Below are positions 29,616-37,969 of a stretch of 64,000 nt of DNA, in pieces; position 1 is the stretch's first letter, and the number at the start of each line of letters is the position of its first letter. The stretch comes from Thalassospiraceae bacterium LMO-SO8 (GTDB taxonomy: Bacteria > Pseudomonadota > Alphaproteobacteria > Rhodospirillales > Casp-alpha2). The stretch covers positions 1,922,001 through 1,986,000 of the forward strand of contig CP134226.1 in NCBI GenBank assembly GCA_031655335.1, read 5' to 3'. The position numbers were made by a program, and so were the translations under genes. Below the pieces are notes generated by a model. The model had not been told where the DNA came from and made no database searches. It saw only the letters and a program-made list of their open reading frames with translations.

Positions 29616-30562
29616 GGCCCTGTTTTCGATAAGATTTGGCGTGCTTGGTCGCTGTCCGCGGCGATTTGTGCCTTTAATTGGTCGATGCCGTCAAACTTCT
29701 TTTCCGGGCGCAGGAATTCGACGAGTTGCACGCCGAGCCGCCGGCCGTACAGATCGCCCGTGAAATCGAACAGAAAGACCTCCAGCAGATCGGCCTCGCC
29801 GGCGAAGGTCGGGCGCTTTCCGATGTTGGCGACGCCGGCGTATTCCTGTCCTTCGCCGACGCGCACGCGCACGGCGTAAACCCCCCGCGCGGGCCGCAGA
29901 TAGGTGCCCAGCGCCAGGTTCGCCGTGGGAAAACCGATGGTGCGTCCGCGCTGATGGCCCTGGATGACCCGGCCCTCGATCTCGAACGGGCGGCCCAGGA
30001 TGCGGGCGGCGGCCTGGGGATCGCCCGCCCGCAGGGCCTCGCGCACGCCGGTCGAGGAATAGGCGGTTTCGGCGCTGTCCCCGCCCGCGAAGGTCTGGGC
30101 GCGCACGGCCGTGAAATCGAAACCCAGGCGCTTGCCGAAGCCCAGTAGCATTTCGGCGCTGCCGCCCCGGCCCTTGCCGAACACGAAATCGTAGCCGCAG
30201 ACGACGTGCCGGGCGCCGATGCCGCCGACCAGCACGGTTTCGATGAAGTCCTCGGCCGTCAGCGACGAAAACGCCTTGTTGAACTGCTGCACGAAGATGG
30301 TGTCGACGCCGAGCCCGAAGATCAGCCGCGCCTTGGCGTGGAACGGGGTCAGGCGGAAGGGCGGGGTGCCGGGGGCAAAGAAGGCGCGGGGGTGCGGTTC
30401 GAACGTCAGCACCCCCCAGGGCCGTGCCGTGGCATGGGCGATGGCCCCGGCCTCGCCGATCACGGCGCGATGGCCCAGGTGCACGCCGTCGAAATTGCCG
30501 ATGGCGACCACGGCGCCCCGGGCGTCGCCGGGGATGTTCTGGTAATGGCGAAAAATACGCAT
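29612..30562 (-). CDS. ribF: bifunctional riboflavin kinase/FAD synthetase
   Basis: This 316-residue protein makes FMN and FAD. The N-terminal nucleotidyltransferase domain has [14 protein letters not shown] and the STGVREAL motif; the C-terminal kinase domain has GFPTANLAL and the ARGVYAVRV segment. The ATG at 30562 (MRIFRHYQ) fits the family better than the in-frame ATG at 30601. The gene is cotranslated with ileS (ATGA overlap). Between it and the MaoC gene lie about 70 bases with no gene. Confidence 0.93.
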   Translation of the reverse strand: MRIFRHYQNIPGDARGAVVAIGNFDGVHLGHRAVIGEAGAIAHATARPWGVLTFEPHPRAFFAPGTPPFRLTPFHAKARLIFGLGVDTIFVQQFNKAFSSLTAEDFIETVLVGGIGARHVVCGYDFVFGKGRGGSAEMLLGFGKRLGFDFTAVRAQTFAGGDSAETAYSSTGVREALRAGDPQAAARILGRPFEIEGRVIQGHQRGRTIGFPTANLALGTYLRPARGVYAVRVRVGEGQEYAGVANIGKRPTFAGEADLLEVFLFDFTGDLYGRRLGVQLVEFLRPEKKFDGIDQLKAQIAADSDQARQILSKTGP

Positions 30563-30632
30563 CGTGCCGGTGAAGGTGCCCGCCGGTGCCGGCCTGGTCA
30601 ACCCCGGCCTGTTGCCCCGTTTTGAGGCCGGA

Positions 30633-31088
30633 TTATTTGCTGCGCGACGGGACCATGATGGTGGCCTCGCCGTCCAACACGACCTTGTCGCCGACCAGGC
30701 ACTGGGTCTGGATCTTGACGAATTTCTTGTCCTCGATCTTTTCCAGGATCGTCGCCCGCGCGATGACCGTGTCGCCGGCCTTGACCGGGCCCTTGAACTT
30801 CAGGGTCTGGCCGACGTAGATGCAACCCGGCCCCGGCATCTTGGTGCCGATCACGGTGGAGATGTAGCTGGCGGTCAGAAGCCCGTGGGCGATGCAGCCC
30901 TCGAACATGGTTTCCGACGCGAATTCATGGTTCAGGTGCACCGGATTGGTGTCACCGGACACGCCCGCGAAGATCAGGATGTCGGATTCGGAAATGGTCC
31001 GGGAATATTCGTCGCTCTGCCCGACCTCCAGGTCTTCGAAATAGAAACCGTGGAGTCTGTCGAGGGCGGTGACGGTATGGGTATCCAT
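30633..31088 (-). CDS. MaoC-like (R)-specific enoyl-CoA hydratase
   Basis: This 151-residue hot-dog-fold protein has the hydratase-2 signature F-x-G-V-S-G-D-x-N-P-V-H (FAGVSGDTNPVHLN), with the catalytic Asp and His, and is the length of PhaJ/MaoC single-domain enzymes. These hydrate trans-2-enoyl-CoA to (R)-3-hydroxyacyl-CoA, linking beta-oxidation to polyhydroxyalkanoate synthesis. No pha genes are nearby, so the pathway is uncertain. It is divergent from the M23 gene, with a palindrome between them. Confidence 0.85.
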   Translation of the reverse strand: MDTHTVTALDRLHGFYFEDLEVGQSDEYSRTISESDILIFAGVSGDTNPVHLNHEFASETMFEGCIAHGLLTASYISTVIGTKMPGPGCIYVGQTLKFKGPVKAGDTVIARATILEKIEDKKFVKIQTQCLVGDKVVLDGEATIMVPSRSK

Positions 31089-31162
31089 GATTTACGCGCT
31101 CCAATACACCTTTGGATTGGGGTTTTTTGGCGCCGAACGGGATTCCGCAGCGCAGCGTTCAT

Positions 31163-31179
31163 ATATTGCGCCGCAATAT
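31163..31179. promoter_or_regulatory. palindromic operator candidate
   Basis: ATATTGC and GCAATAT form a perfect seven-base inverted repeat around GCC in the divergent MaoC/M23 spacer. The TTGC-N3-GCAA core is like TGC/GCA-type sites reported for PhaR regulators of polyhydroxybutyrate genes, but the match may be chance. Confidence 0.4.
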
Positions 31180-31249
31180 GTGTCCCCGCAAGGGAATGTT
31201 TTGCGGGGTGGGGTTGCCCGTGTAGCATGCCCGGGAAAGGGACGGTGCT

Positions 31250-32278
31250 GTGCGGTTCATTGAAATTCCTCGGTTTTCCGTGATTTTGGCGGCGATTCTG
31301 CTGGCGGTGGGGCTTGCTTCCGCCACACCTTTGCGCGCCGCCGACCAGCCGTCCCTGGGCCTGCCCCTGACCTGCGATCCGGGGCGGACCTGCTGGCTGG
31401 TCAACCATGTCGACCACGATCCCGGCCCCGGCGTGCGCGATTATGCCTGCGGCGCCCATGGCTACAACGGCCATACGGGCGTCGACATCGCCATCCGCGA
31501 CTATTCCAAAATGGAGGACGGCGTGCCCGTGGTCGCGGCGGCGACCGGCACGGTGCGGCGCCTGCGCGACGGCATGCTGGACGGCGACGTGTCCCTGGTC
31601 GGGCACGACGCGGTGATGTCCCAGGGCTGCGGCAACTCCGTCGTCATCGGCCATGACGGCGGCTGGGAAACCTTCTATTGCCATCTGCGGCGGGGGTCCC
31701 TCACCGTGCGGCCGGGGCAGCGGGTGGAAAAGGGCGACAGACTGGGTTCCGTCGGATCTTCCGGTCTGGCCGAATTTCCCCACGTCCACCTGGGCGTGCG
31801 CCTGAACGGCAAGATCGTGGACCCCTTCGTCGGGGTCAAGCGCGCATCGAACTGCGGCGCCGGGCCGTCGCCGTTATGGGATTCGCGGACCCTGAGCCAG
31901 CTCAAGGGTACGCCGACGGCGCTTTACGATGCCGGCTTCGCGCCGGTCGAGGTCAACCCCATCGCGCTGCGCCGGGGCTTTTACCGCGACACCAAATTGT
32001 CGGCCAAGGCGCCGCTGCTGGCGTTCTGGGTCGATGCCTTCTGGGTCGAACAGGGCGACCGCCTGACCCTGACCTTCACCGGACCCAAGGACCGCAAGAT
32101 CGCGGCCAAGACCTTCACCCTGGACAAGACCCAGGCGCGGCACATGCGTTTCGTCGGCAAGCGCAAGACCGTGGACTGGCATGCGGGCAGTTACCTCGGC
32201 GTCGCCGTGCTGGAACGCGCGACCAAGGACGGCGGCAAGGAAACCTTCCGCATCGAACGCCGGTTGGACATCGAATAG
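31250..32278 (+). CDS. M23 peptidase with extra C-terminal domain
   Basis: This 342-residue secreted protein has a signal peptide (to about residue 30, LRAA) and a LytM domain with zinc ligands H75 and D79 (GHTGVDIAI) and H180 (HVHLG), plus H145 and H178. The peptidase should thus be active on peptidoglycan in the periplasm. After about residue 200 follows a roughly 140-residue beta-rich tail without a recognised motif. The start is GTG at 31250. Cysteines at 42, 48, 67, 127, 144 and 203 could form disulfides. It is unlike the shorter M23 protein at 11324 in domain order. Confidence 0.85.
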   Translation: MRFIEIPRFSVILAAILLAVGLASATPLRAADQPSLGLPLTCDPGRTCWLVNHVDHDPGPGVRDYACGAHGYNGHTGVDIAIRDYSKMEDGVPVVAAATGTVRRLRDGMLDGDVSLVGHDAVMSQGCGNSVVIGHDGGWETFYCHLRRGSLTVRPGQRVEKGDRLGSVGSSGLAEFPHVHLGVRLNGKIVDPFVGVKRASNCGAGPSPLWDSRTLSQLKGTPTALYDAGFAPVEVNPIALRRGFYRDTKLSAKAPLLAFWVDAFWVEQGDRLTLTFTGPKDRKIAAKTFTLDKTQARHMRFVGKRKTVDWHAGSYLGVAVLERATKDGGKETFRIERRLDIE

Positions 32279-32319
32279 AGGCGGGGAACAGGGGGGTGCG
32301 GCGGCCTGCCCGGCGCCGG

Positions 32320-32769
32320 TCAGGTCAAGGACGGCCGGCGCGACACCAGTTTGGGCGTGGCCCGCAAGGCCCGGCGCAGGCCCTTGGCGGCGTCCTGGGT
32401 GCGGGTCTGAACCTCGCGCTGGACGCGGGCGGTCGCGGTCTCGGCAGCCTTGGCGGGAACGAAATCCTCTTCCGGGAACAGGGCGGCGGCCTGGACCTTG
32501 TCGTCTTCGCGCTCTTCCTCGCGCTTGGCGATCAGGTTCAGGGTCCGCGTCACCAGGGGATGGCGGTCCGGGCGCTTGCGCGATTTGCGCATGTGTTCCT
32601 TGGCGATCGCCTTCACCATGTTGACGATGGTCTGGTAATGGTGGTTTGTCTCGCACCAGCGGGCATAGGCGGCCACGGTCCACGGGTTGGCCGGCAGGGG
32701 GCGTAGCCCCCGGTTCTGGCACCAGTCGACAAAAACAGTCCAGGCAGTGTGGTGGTTCAATCGGGGCAT
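32320..32769 (-). CDS. orphan protein resembling an integrase arm domain
   Basis: This 149-residue basic protein is not a known enzyme. Residues 8-80 (with WTVFVDWCQNRGLRPLPANP and the AYARWCE helix) resemble the N-terminal SAM-like core-binding domain of tyrosine recombinases, but there is no catalytic domain with R-H-R-Y. Residues 80-149 are charged and helical. It is convergent with the M23 gene and divergent from the tartrate dehydrogenase-like gene. It might be a DNA-binding protein or the remnant of an integrase; no tRNA or att repeat is next to it. Confidence 0.6.
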   Translation of the reverse strand: MPRLNHHTAWTVFVDWCQNRGLRPLPANPWTVAAYARWCETNHHYQTIVNMVKAIAKEHMRKSRKRPDRHPLVTRTLNLIAKREEEREDDKVQAAALFPEEDFVPAKAAETATARVQREVQTRTQDAAKGLRRALRATPKLVSRRPSLT

Positions 32770-32795
32770 CGGTCCAGGTTCGCCGCCTAAATTTG

Positions 32796-32867
32796 CACTA
32801 TTCCCGCGAGGGAACTATACCGTTTCCGCCCAGGCGCGGCTTGACCCGGGCGGAAATTCCACTATTC
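32796..32867. repeat. CACTATTC direct repeats and a TTCCC/GGGAA hairpin
   Basis: CACTATTC occurs at 32796-32803 and again at 32860-32867, 64 bases apart. TTCCC (32801-32805) and GGGAA (32810-32814) form a short inverted repeat around GCGA. The stretch lies in the divergent spacer upstream of the tartrate dehydrogenase-like gene and could hold regulator sites. Confidence 0.3.
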
Positions 32868-32916
32868 AAGCCCATAATTGGGAAACATCCGATTAAATTA
32901 TGGAGAAAATTAGACC

Positions 32917-33993
32917 ATGGGTGAATACCGAATTGCCGCCATCGGCGGGGACGGGATCGGACCGGAGGTCGTCGAGGCCGGTGTCGAGGTCCTGAACGCG
33001 GTCGCCGAGAGGGACGGAGGATTCTCGCTCAAGGTCGAAACCTTCCCCTGGGGCGGCGATTATTACCGCAAGCACGGCGTGATGATGCCCGAAGACGGGG
33101 TCGAGACGTTGAAGCCCTTCGACGCCATCTACTTCGGCTCCGCCGGCGACCCCAATATCCCCGATCACATCACGCTCTGGGGGCTGCGCCTCAAGATCTG
33201 CCAAACGCTCGACCAATACGCCAACGTGCGCCCGTCCAAGCTGCTGCCGGGGATCGACGGGCCGCTGAAGAACGTCAAGCCCGGCGACCTGGACTGGGTC
33301 ATCGTGCGCGAGAATTCCGAAGGCGAATACGCGGGCGTCGGCGGCCGGGTTCATACGGGCCTGCCCGAGGAAGTCGGCATGGATGTCGCCGTGTTCACCC
33401 GCGCGGGCGTCGAGCGCATCCAGCGCTTCGCCATGGACCTGGCCCGGTCCCGGCCGCGCAAGAAGCTGACCCTGGTCACCAAGTCCAACGCCCAGCGCCA
33501 CGGCATGGTGTTCTGGGACGACGTGTTCGAGGTTGTGCGCAAGGACTACCCCGACGTCGAAACCGACAAGATGCTGGTCGACGCCATGACCACGCGCATG
33601 GTGCTGAAGCCGCAGTCGCTGGACACCATCGTCGCCACCAACCTGCATGCCGACGTGCTGTCGGATCTGGCGGCGGCGCTCACGGGCTCGCTCGGCATCG
33701 CGCCGACGGCCAACCTGCGGCCCGAACGGGACTTCCCGTCCATGTTCGAGCCGATCCACGGCTCCGCCTTCGACATCATCGGCAAGGGCGTCGCCAACCC
33801 CATCGGCTGCTTCTGGTCCGGCGTGATGCTGCTGGAACACCTGGGCGAGGCCGCCGCGGCGAAACGCCTGATGGCGGCGGTCGAGCGGGTCACCGGATCG
33901 CGCGAGGCGGTATCGCCCGATCTCGGCGGCTCGGCCACCACCCGCCAGGTCACGGACGCGGTGTTGGCCGCGGTCAGGGGCGCCAATGACTGA
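32917..33993 (+). CDS. tartrate dehydrogenase-like decarboxylating enzyme
   Basis: This 358-residue enzyme is a member of the isocitrate/isopropylmalate dehydrogenase family, on the tartrate/D-malate branch (TtuC/DmlA), which oxidises D-malate or tartrate with NAD+ and divalent metal. Family elements are AAIGGDGIGPEVV, the RENSEGEYAGVGG motif, TKSNAQRHGMVFWDD, and the cofactor-loop region FEPIHGSAFDI. Substrate choice (D-malate, tartrate or isopropylmalate) cannot be fixed by eye, although the FGSAGDPNIPDH segment favours the tartrate/D-malate branch. The last eight bases overlap a ferredoxin gene. Confidence 0.88.
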   Translation: MGEYRIAAIGGDGIGPEVVEAGVEVLNAVAERDGGFSLKVETFPWGGDYYRKHGVMMPEDGVETLKPFDAIYFGSAGDPNIPDHITLWGLRLKICQTLDQYANVRPSKLLPGIDGPLKNVKPGDLDWVIVRENSEGEYAGVGGRVHTGLPEEVGMDVAVFTRAGVERIQRFAMDLARSRPRKKLTLVTKSNAQRHGMVFWDDVFEVVRKDYPDVETDKMLVDAMTTRMVLKPQSLDTIVATNLHADVLSDLAAALTGSLGIAPTANLRPERDFPSMFEPIHGSAFDIIGKGVANPIGCFWSGVMLLEHLGEAAAAKRLMAAVERVTGSREAVSPDLGGSATTRQVTDAVLAAVRGAND

Positions 33994-34252
33994 GCCATTG
34001 ACCGTCGAGTTCCGCCGGTCCGGCGTGACCGGCACCTGGGACGGCTCCCACGACAGCATCCTGGACCTGGCCGAAAGCCTGGACCTGGTGCTCGCCTACA
34101 GCTGCCGGTCGGGCATCTGCACGACCTGCCAGTGCCGCAAGATCGCGGGCGACATCGCATACAGCGACGACGGCGTCTATCAGCCGGACGCCCCGGACGA
34201 GATTTTGATCTGCTGTTCCGTGCCGAAAACGGCGCTGGTGCTGGATATTTGA
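33986..34252 (+). CDS. small [2Fe-2S] ferredoxin
   Basis: This 88-residue plant-type ferredoxin has its four ligands as C40, C45, C48 (C-x4-C-x2-C in YSCRSGICTTC) and C76 or C77 (LICCSVP). The length, lacking an N-terminal extension, is close to that of the ferredoxin domains found at the end of oxygenase reductases. It starts eight bases before the dehydrogenase gene stops, so they are cotranslated. The dehydrogenase family does not use ferredoxin, so a partner enzyme must lie elsewhere. Confidence 0.85.
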   Translation: MTEPLTVEFRRSGVTGTWDGSHDSILDLAESLDLVLAYSCRSGICTTCQCRKIAGDIAYSDDGVYQPDAPDEILICCSVPKTALVLDI

Positions 34253-34330
34253 CAAGGTCGGGTATGATCGTGCCCTCAGGCACGCCGTACCCGGCGCCAC
34301 CGCAATAAAGACAGGGAAGGCCCCACCGCC

Positions 34331-34546
34331 ATGAAATTATCGGAAATCGCCCGCCTGCAGCAGTATCTGCGCGCCGCCTTCGACAACAACCGTTTCACCG
34401 TGAAGCCGCCGAAGAAGGAAGGTCATCCGGTCGAGGTCTATCTGGGCGACCATTTCGTCGGCGTCCTGCACCGCGACGAGGACGAGGGCGAGGTGTCCTA
34501 CTCCCTGCAGATCGCCATCCTGGAAGAAGACCTGCCGCAGGGATGA
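34331..34546 (+). CDS. DUF3126 family protein
   Basis: This 71-residue protein is a DUF3126 member, a small alphaproteobacterial family of unknown function. Typical features are the opening LSEIARLQQYLR, the KKEGHPVEVYLGDHFVGVL strand pair and the acidic DEDEGEVSY stretch. There is no signal peptide or membrane segment. It stands between the ferredoxin gene and another small unknown gene, read in the same direction but with gaps of 78 and 107 bases. Confidence 0.8.
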   Translation: MKLSEIARLQQYLRAAFDNNRFTVKPPKKEGHPVEVYLGDHFVGVLHRDEDEGEVSYSLQIAILEEDLPQG

Positions 34547-34653
34547 CCGGCGCCCCCGGGCGCCTTCCGATTCTGTGATTTCGCGCATTGGCGGCGGGCC
34601 CGCTTCGGCGTAACGTCGGGGCAACGATCCTGAGCCTGTGGGAGGACAGCCAA

Positions 34654-34977
34654 ATGCCAAGTGACGAACGGGACATCGGCCGCGCGCGCATGCAGATGCA
34701 CGACATTCTGCGCGACATCAACCGCGAGACCATCCACGAGCTTGTGCCCAACGTGTCCGTGGCCGAGTTGACGCCCTATTTCAAATTGGTGGCCAAGGCG
34801 CGGGGCATGTACATCAAACGGCTGATCGAATTGGCCCAGGGCGCGAAGGGCTTGCCGTCGGACGAACAGGTGCGTGAACTGAACCTTTTGCGCCGCTCCT
34901 ACGACGAGCTGATCCACGGCGCCCAGATGATCGAAACCGCGATCGAGCGCGGCTACATCGACGTCGATAAAAAATAA
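34654..34977 (+). CDS. small helical protein of unknown function
   Basis: This 107-residue, mostly helical, charged protein is not recognised. The ATG at 34654 has a GGAGG eight bases upstream (34641-34645), better supported than the in-frame start at 34588. A hydrophilic helix pair and the repeat-like segments AKARGMYIKRLIELAQ and LRRSYDELIHGAQM suggest a helical bundle. It is convergent with the Lrp-family gene, with six bases between the stops. Confidence 0.65.
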   Translation: MPSDERDIGRARMQMHDILRDINRETIHELVPNVSVAELTPYFKLVAKARGMYIKRLIELAQGAKGLPSDEQVRELNLLRRSYDELIHGAQMIETAIERGYIDVDKK

Positions 34978-34983
34978 CGACGT

Positions 34984-35457
34984 TTATACCGCCACCGGCA
35001 ATGCCGTGCGGTAGACCACCTGTTTCAGAGAAAAGCTCGACTTGATGGAGGCGACGCCGGTGACCCGCGTCAGCCTGTCCATCAGGAAGCGCTCGTAGGC
35101 GGACAAGTCCGCCGTGACCACGCGCAGCAGGTAATCCGCGTCGCCGGTCATCAGGTAGCATTCCATGACCTCGGGCCAGGAGCGGATGGCCGCCTCGAAC
35201 TCCTCCAGCGCCTTTTCCACCTGACGTTCCAACGTCACGCTGATGAAGATGGAGACAGGCAGGCCCACGGCCTGCTGATCGACCAGGGTGACGTAGTCGC
35301 GGATCACGCCCGCGTCCTCCAACCGCTTGACGCGCCTAAGGCAGGGCGAAGCCGACAGGCCCACGGCCTCGGCCAGGTCGACGTTGCGCATGCGGGCATT
35401 GGCCTGGATCGCCTTGAGGATGCGGCGGTCGATGGCGTCGAGGTCGATATCGGGCAT
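34984..35457 (-). CDS. Lrp/AsnC-family transcriptional regulator
   Basis: This 157-residue protein has an N-terminal winged HTH (about residues 5-60, with LAEAVGLSASPCLRRVKRLE) and a C-terminal RAM ligand-binding domain with GDADYLLRV. Such regulators sense amino acids and often control the divergently transcribed gene. Here that gene encodes a 2-oxoacid dehydrogenase E1, which recalls MdeR-MdeB of Pseudomonas putida in methionine catabolism. The ligand is not known. Confidence 0.88.
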   Translation of the reverse strand: MPDIDLDAIDRRILKAIQANARMRNVDLAEAVGLSASPCLRRVKRLEDAGVIRDYVTLVDQQAVGLPVSIFISVTLERQVEKALEEFEAAIRSWPEVMECYLMTGDADYLLRVVTADLSAYERFLMDRLTRVTGVASIKSSFSLKQVVYRTALPVAV

Positions 35458-35551
35458 TTTTCACCAATCCGAAGCCGAAAACTGCGTATTAATTGCGTAA
35501 ATATCCCATTCAGCGCCGCAGATCGCAAGGAAATACCGATAATTTTGGCGT

Positions 35552-35569
35552 AGGATTGCGCAACATCCT
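35552..35569. promoter_or_regulatory. candidate Lrp-family operator
   Basis: AGGATTGCGCAACATCCT contains the palindrome TTGCGCAA (35556-35563) with near-symmetric AGGA/TCCT flanks. The related sequences CTGCGTA and TTGCGTA occur at about 35482-35500. All lie in the AT-rich divergent spacer between the Lrp-type gene and the E1 gene. Confidence 0.4.
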
Positions 35570-35602
35570 GCGATTTCGCGTCATTCCTGCCCGGAGACCC
35601 CC

Positions 35603-37969
35603 ATGGCCCCCCTCGACACCCCGAACCACCTGATGATCGAGCCCAATCCGGGCGCCGCCCCCGATGCGGAGACCCTGGCCCGCCTGACCGATCTGCAAAA
35701 GCGCATCCTGTGGCTCTCGACCTGGACGATCCACCACGCCAACCACGTCCGGGCCAAGGGCGAGGTCAAGGTCGGCGGCCATCAGGCGTCCTGCGCGTCC
35801 TCGGCGGCGCTGATGACGGCGCTGTATTTCCACGCCCTGCGCCCGCAGGACCGGGTCGCCGTGAAACCCCACGCCAGCCCTGTGTTCCACGCCATCCAGT
35901 ACCTCATGGGCAACCAGACGCGGGCGAAACTTGAGAATTTCCGCGGCCTCGGCGGGGCGCAAAGCTATCCGTCGCGCACCAAGGACACGGACGACGTGGA
36001 TTTCTCCACCGGCTCCGTCGGCATGGGCCCGGCCATGACCATGTTCGCGTCGCTGACCCAGGATTACACCCGCCGCCATTTCGAATCCGTCCGCGCGCGC
36101 GAACCGGGGCGCATGATCGCGCTGGTCGGTGACGCCGAAATGGACGAAGGCAACATGTACGAGGCGATCCTCGAGGGCTGGAAGCATAACCTGCGCAATT
36201 GCTGGTGGATCATCGACTACAACCGCCAGAGCCTGGACGGCGTCGTCAACGACAAGCTGTTCCGCCTGATCGACCGCCTGTTCCGCGCCGCCGGCTGGCG
36301 CGTGGTCATCATGAAGTACGGCAAGCTGATGCTGAACGCCTTCCAGAAGCCGGGCGGCAAGGCGCTGAAGAAATGGATCAACGACTGCCCCAACGACATG
36401 TACGCAGCCCTGACGTTCCAGGGGGGTGCGGCCTGGCGCGACCATCTGACCGCCGACATCGGCAACGAACCGGGCGTGCCGGAACTGCTCGCCTCCCACA
36501 CGGACGACGAATTGCAGGACCTGATGTCCAACCTGGGCGGCCATTGCCTGGAAACCATCTGCGAGGCCTTCAAGTCGGCCGACGACGACATCCCGACCTG
36601 CTTCCTCGCCTATACCATCAAGGGCTGGGGCCTGCCACTGGCCGGTCACAAGGACAACCACGCGGGCATCCTCACGCCGGATCAGCTGAAGGGCTTTCAG
36701 AAGGACCTGGGGATCAGCGAGGGCCAGGAGTGGGAACCCTTCGCCGGCATGGAAGACCGCGCCCAGGCGCTCAAGGACTTCATCGCCAAGACCCCCTTCA
36801 TGGGCCCCGGGTCCAAGGATCGCCGCATGTCGGCCAAACCCGTCGCCGTGCCGGCCAAGCTGGCGGAAACGGGCACGGGCAAGGGCTCGACCCAGGAAGC
36901 CTTCGGCAGGATCCTGTTCGAACTGGCGGCCACGGACCAGGACCTGGCCGACCGCATCGTCACCACCTCGCCCGACGTCACCGTCTCGACCAACCTGGGC
37001 CCTTGGGTCAACCGCCGCGGCATCTTCGCCATGGAGGAACGGGAAGACACCTTCCGAAAAGTGAACGTGCCGTCCGTGCAGAAATGGGGCGCCAACGACG
37101 AAGGCCAGCACCTGGAACTGGGCATCGCCGAAAACAACCTGTTCCTGGCGCTGGCGGCGCTCGGCCTCAGCCACGAATTGCATGGCGAGCGGCTTTTGCC
37201 CATCGGCACCCTGTACGATCCGTTCATTCAGCGCGGCCTCGATGCGCTGAACTACGCCTGCTATCAGGACGCGCGGTTCATGGTGGTGGCGACCCCGGCC
37301 GGCGTGACGCTCGCCCCCGAAGGCGGCGCCCACCAGTCCGTCGCCACGCCGATGATCGGCATGGGCCAGCCGGGCCTGGCCTATTTCGAACCGGCCTTCG
37401 CCGACGAGCTTGAGGCCGTGATGCGCTGGGGCTTCACCCACATGCAGGCCGAGGACGGCGGCTCGATCTACCTGCGGCTCTCGACCCGGCCCCTGGAACA
37501 GCCAGCCCGCAAGATGGACAAGGCGTTGGCCGATCAGGTCATCCAGGGCGCCTATTGGCTGAAGAAGCCGGCGTCGAAGGACGCGGGCGCCATCGTCTAC
37601 ACCGGCGCGCTGGCCCCGGAGGCCCTCGCCGCGGCGGAAACGCTCGGCAAGGCCGGCCCCGGCGTGCTCGCCGTGACCTCGCCGGACCGGCTCTATTCCG
37701 ACTGGCGCAAGAACGGTGCGGACAGCCATGCGGCGAAGCTGCTGGGTGCGGTCAAGCCGGGGGGCAAGCTGGTCACCGTTATCGACGGCCATCCGGCGAC
37801 GCTATCCTGGCTCGGCGGCGTGCAGGGCCACCGCGTGACGGCGCTGGGTGTCGAGGACTTCGGCCAGTGCGGCACGATCGCCGACCTCTACAGCAAATAT
37901 GGCCTCGATGCTGATGCTATTGCGAAGGGGTTCGGGGATCATCCGTCGCTAGCAAAAAAAGGCGATTAA
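35603..37969 (+). CDS. AceE/MdeB-like 2-oxoacid dehydrogenase E1
   Basis: This 788-residue thiamine-diphosphate enzyme is a shortened homodimeric E1 of the AceE group. The TPP/Mg motif reads GDAEMDEGN...NRQ, followed by a transketolase pyrimidine domain with EERED and GIAENNL. E. coli AceE is about 890 residues. The shorter form with an adjacent Lrp regulator fits MdeB, the alpha-ketobutyrate dehydrogenase E1 homologue. No E2, E3 or mdeA gene is next to it, so it must recruit subunits from elsewhere. The last codons lie 12 bases before the stop of the convergent pentapeptide protein gene, where base composition changes abruptly. Confidence 0.85.
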   Translation: MAPLDTPNHLMIEPNPGAAPDAETLARLTDLQKRILWLSTWTIHHANHVRAKGEVKVGGHQASCASSAALMTALYFHALRPQDRVAVKPHASPVFHAIQYLMGNQTRAKLENFRGLGGAQSYPSRTKDTDDVDFSTGSVGMGPAMTMFASLTQDYTRRHFESVRAREPGRMIALVGDAEMDEGNMYEAILEGWKHNLRNCWWIIDYNRQSLDGVVNDKLFRLIDRLFRAAGWRVVIMKYGKLMLNAFQKPGGKALKKWINDCPNDMYAALTFQGGAAWRDHLTADIGNEPGVPELLASHTDDELQDLMSNLGGHCLETICEAFKSADDDIPTCFLAYTIKGWGLPLAGHKDNHAGILTPDQLKGFQKDLGISEGQEWEPFAGMEDRAQALKDFIAKTPFMGPGSKDRRMSAKPVAVPAKLAETGTGKGSTQEAFGRILFELAATDQDLADRIVTTSPDVTVSTNLGPWVNRRGIFAMEEREDTFRKVNVPSVQKWGANDEGQHLELGIAENNLFLALAALGLSHELHGERLLPIGTLYDPFIQRGLDALNYACYQDARFMVVATPAGVTLAPEGGAHQSVATPMIGMGQPGLAYFEPAFADELEAVMRWGFTHMQAEDGGSIYLRLSTRPLEQPARKMDKALADQVIQGAYWLKKPASKDAGAIVYTGALAPEALAAAETLGKAGPGVLAVTSPDRLYSDWRKNGADSHAAKLLGAVKPGGKLVTVIDGHPATLSWLGGVQGHRVTALGVEDFGQCGTIADLYSKYGLDADAIAKGFGDHPSLAKKGD

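Noticed and set aside
27150-29879. Plus-strand open frame of 909 codons opposite ileS
   Set aside because: It mirrors the ileS coding strand in a high-GC genome, its composition is typical of antisense shadow frames, and it has no recognisable domain.
34249-34268. TTGACA and TATGAT near the ferredoxin gene end as a promoter
   Set aside because: The two boxes are only eight bases apart, far too close for a sigma70 promoter.
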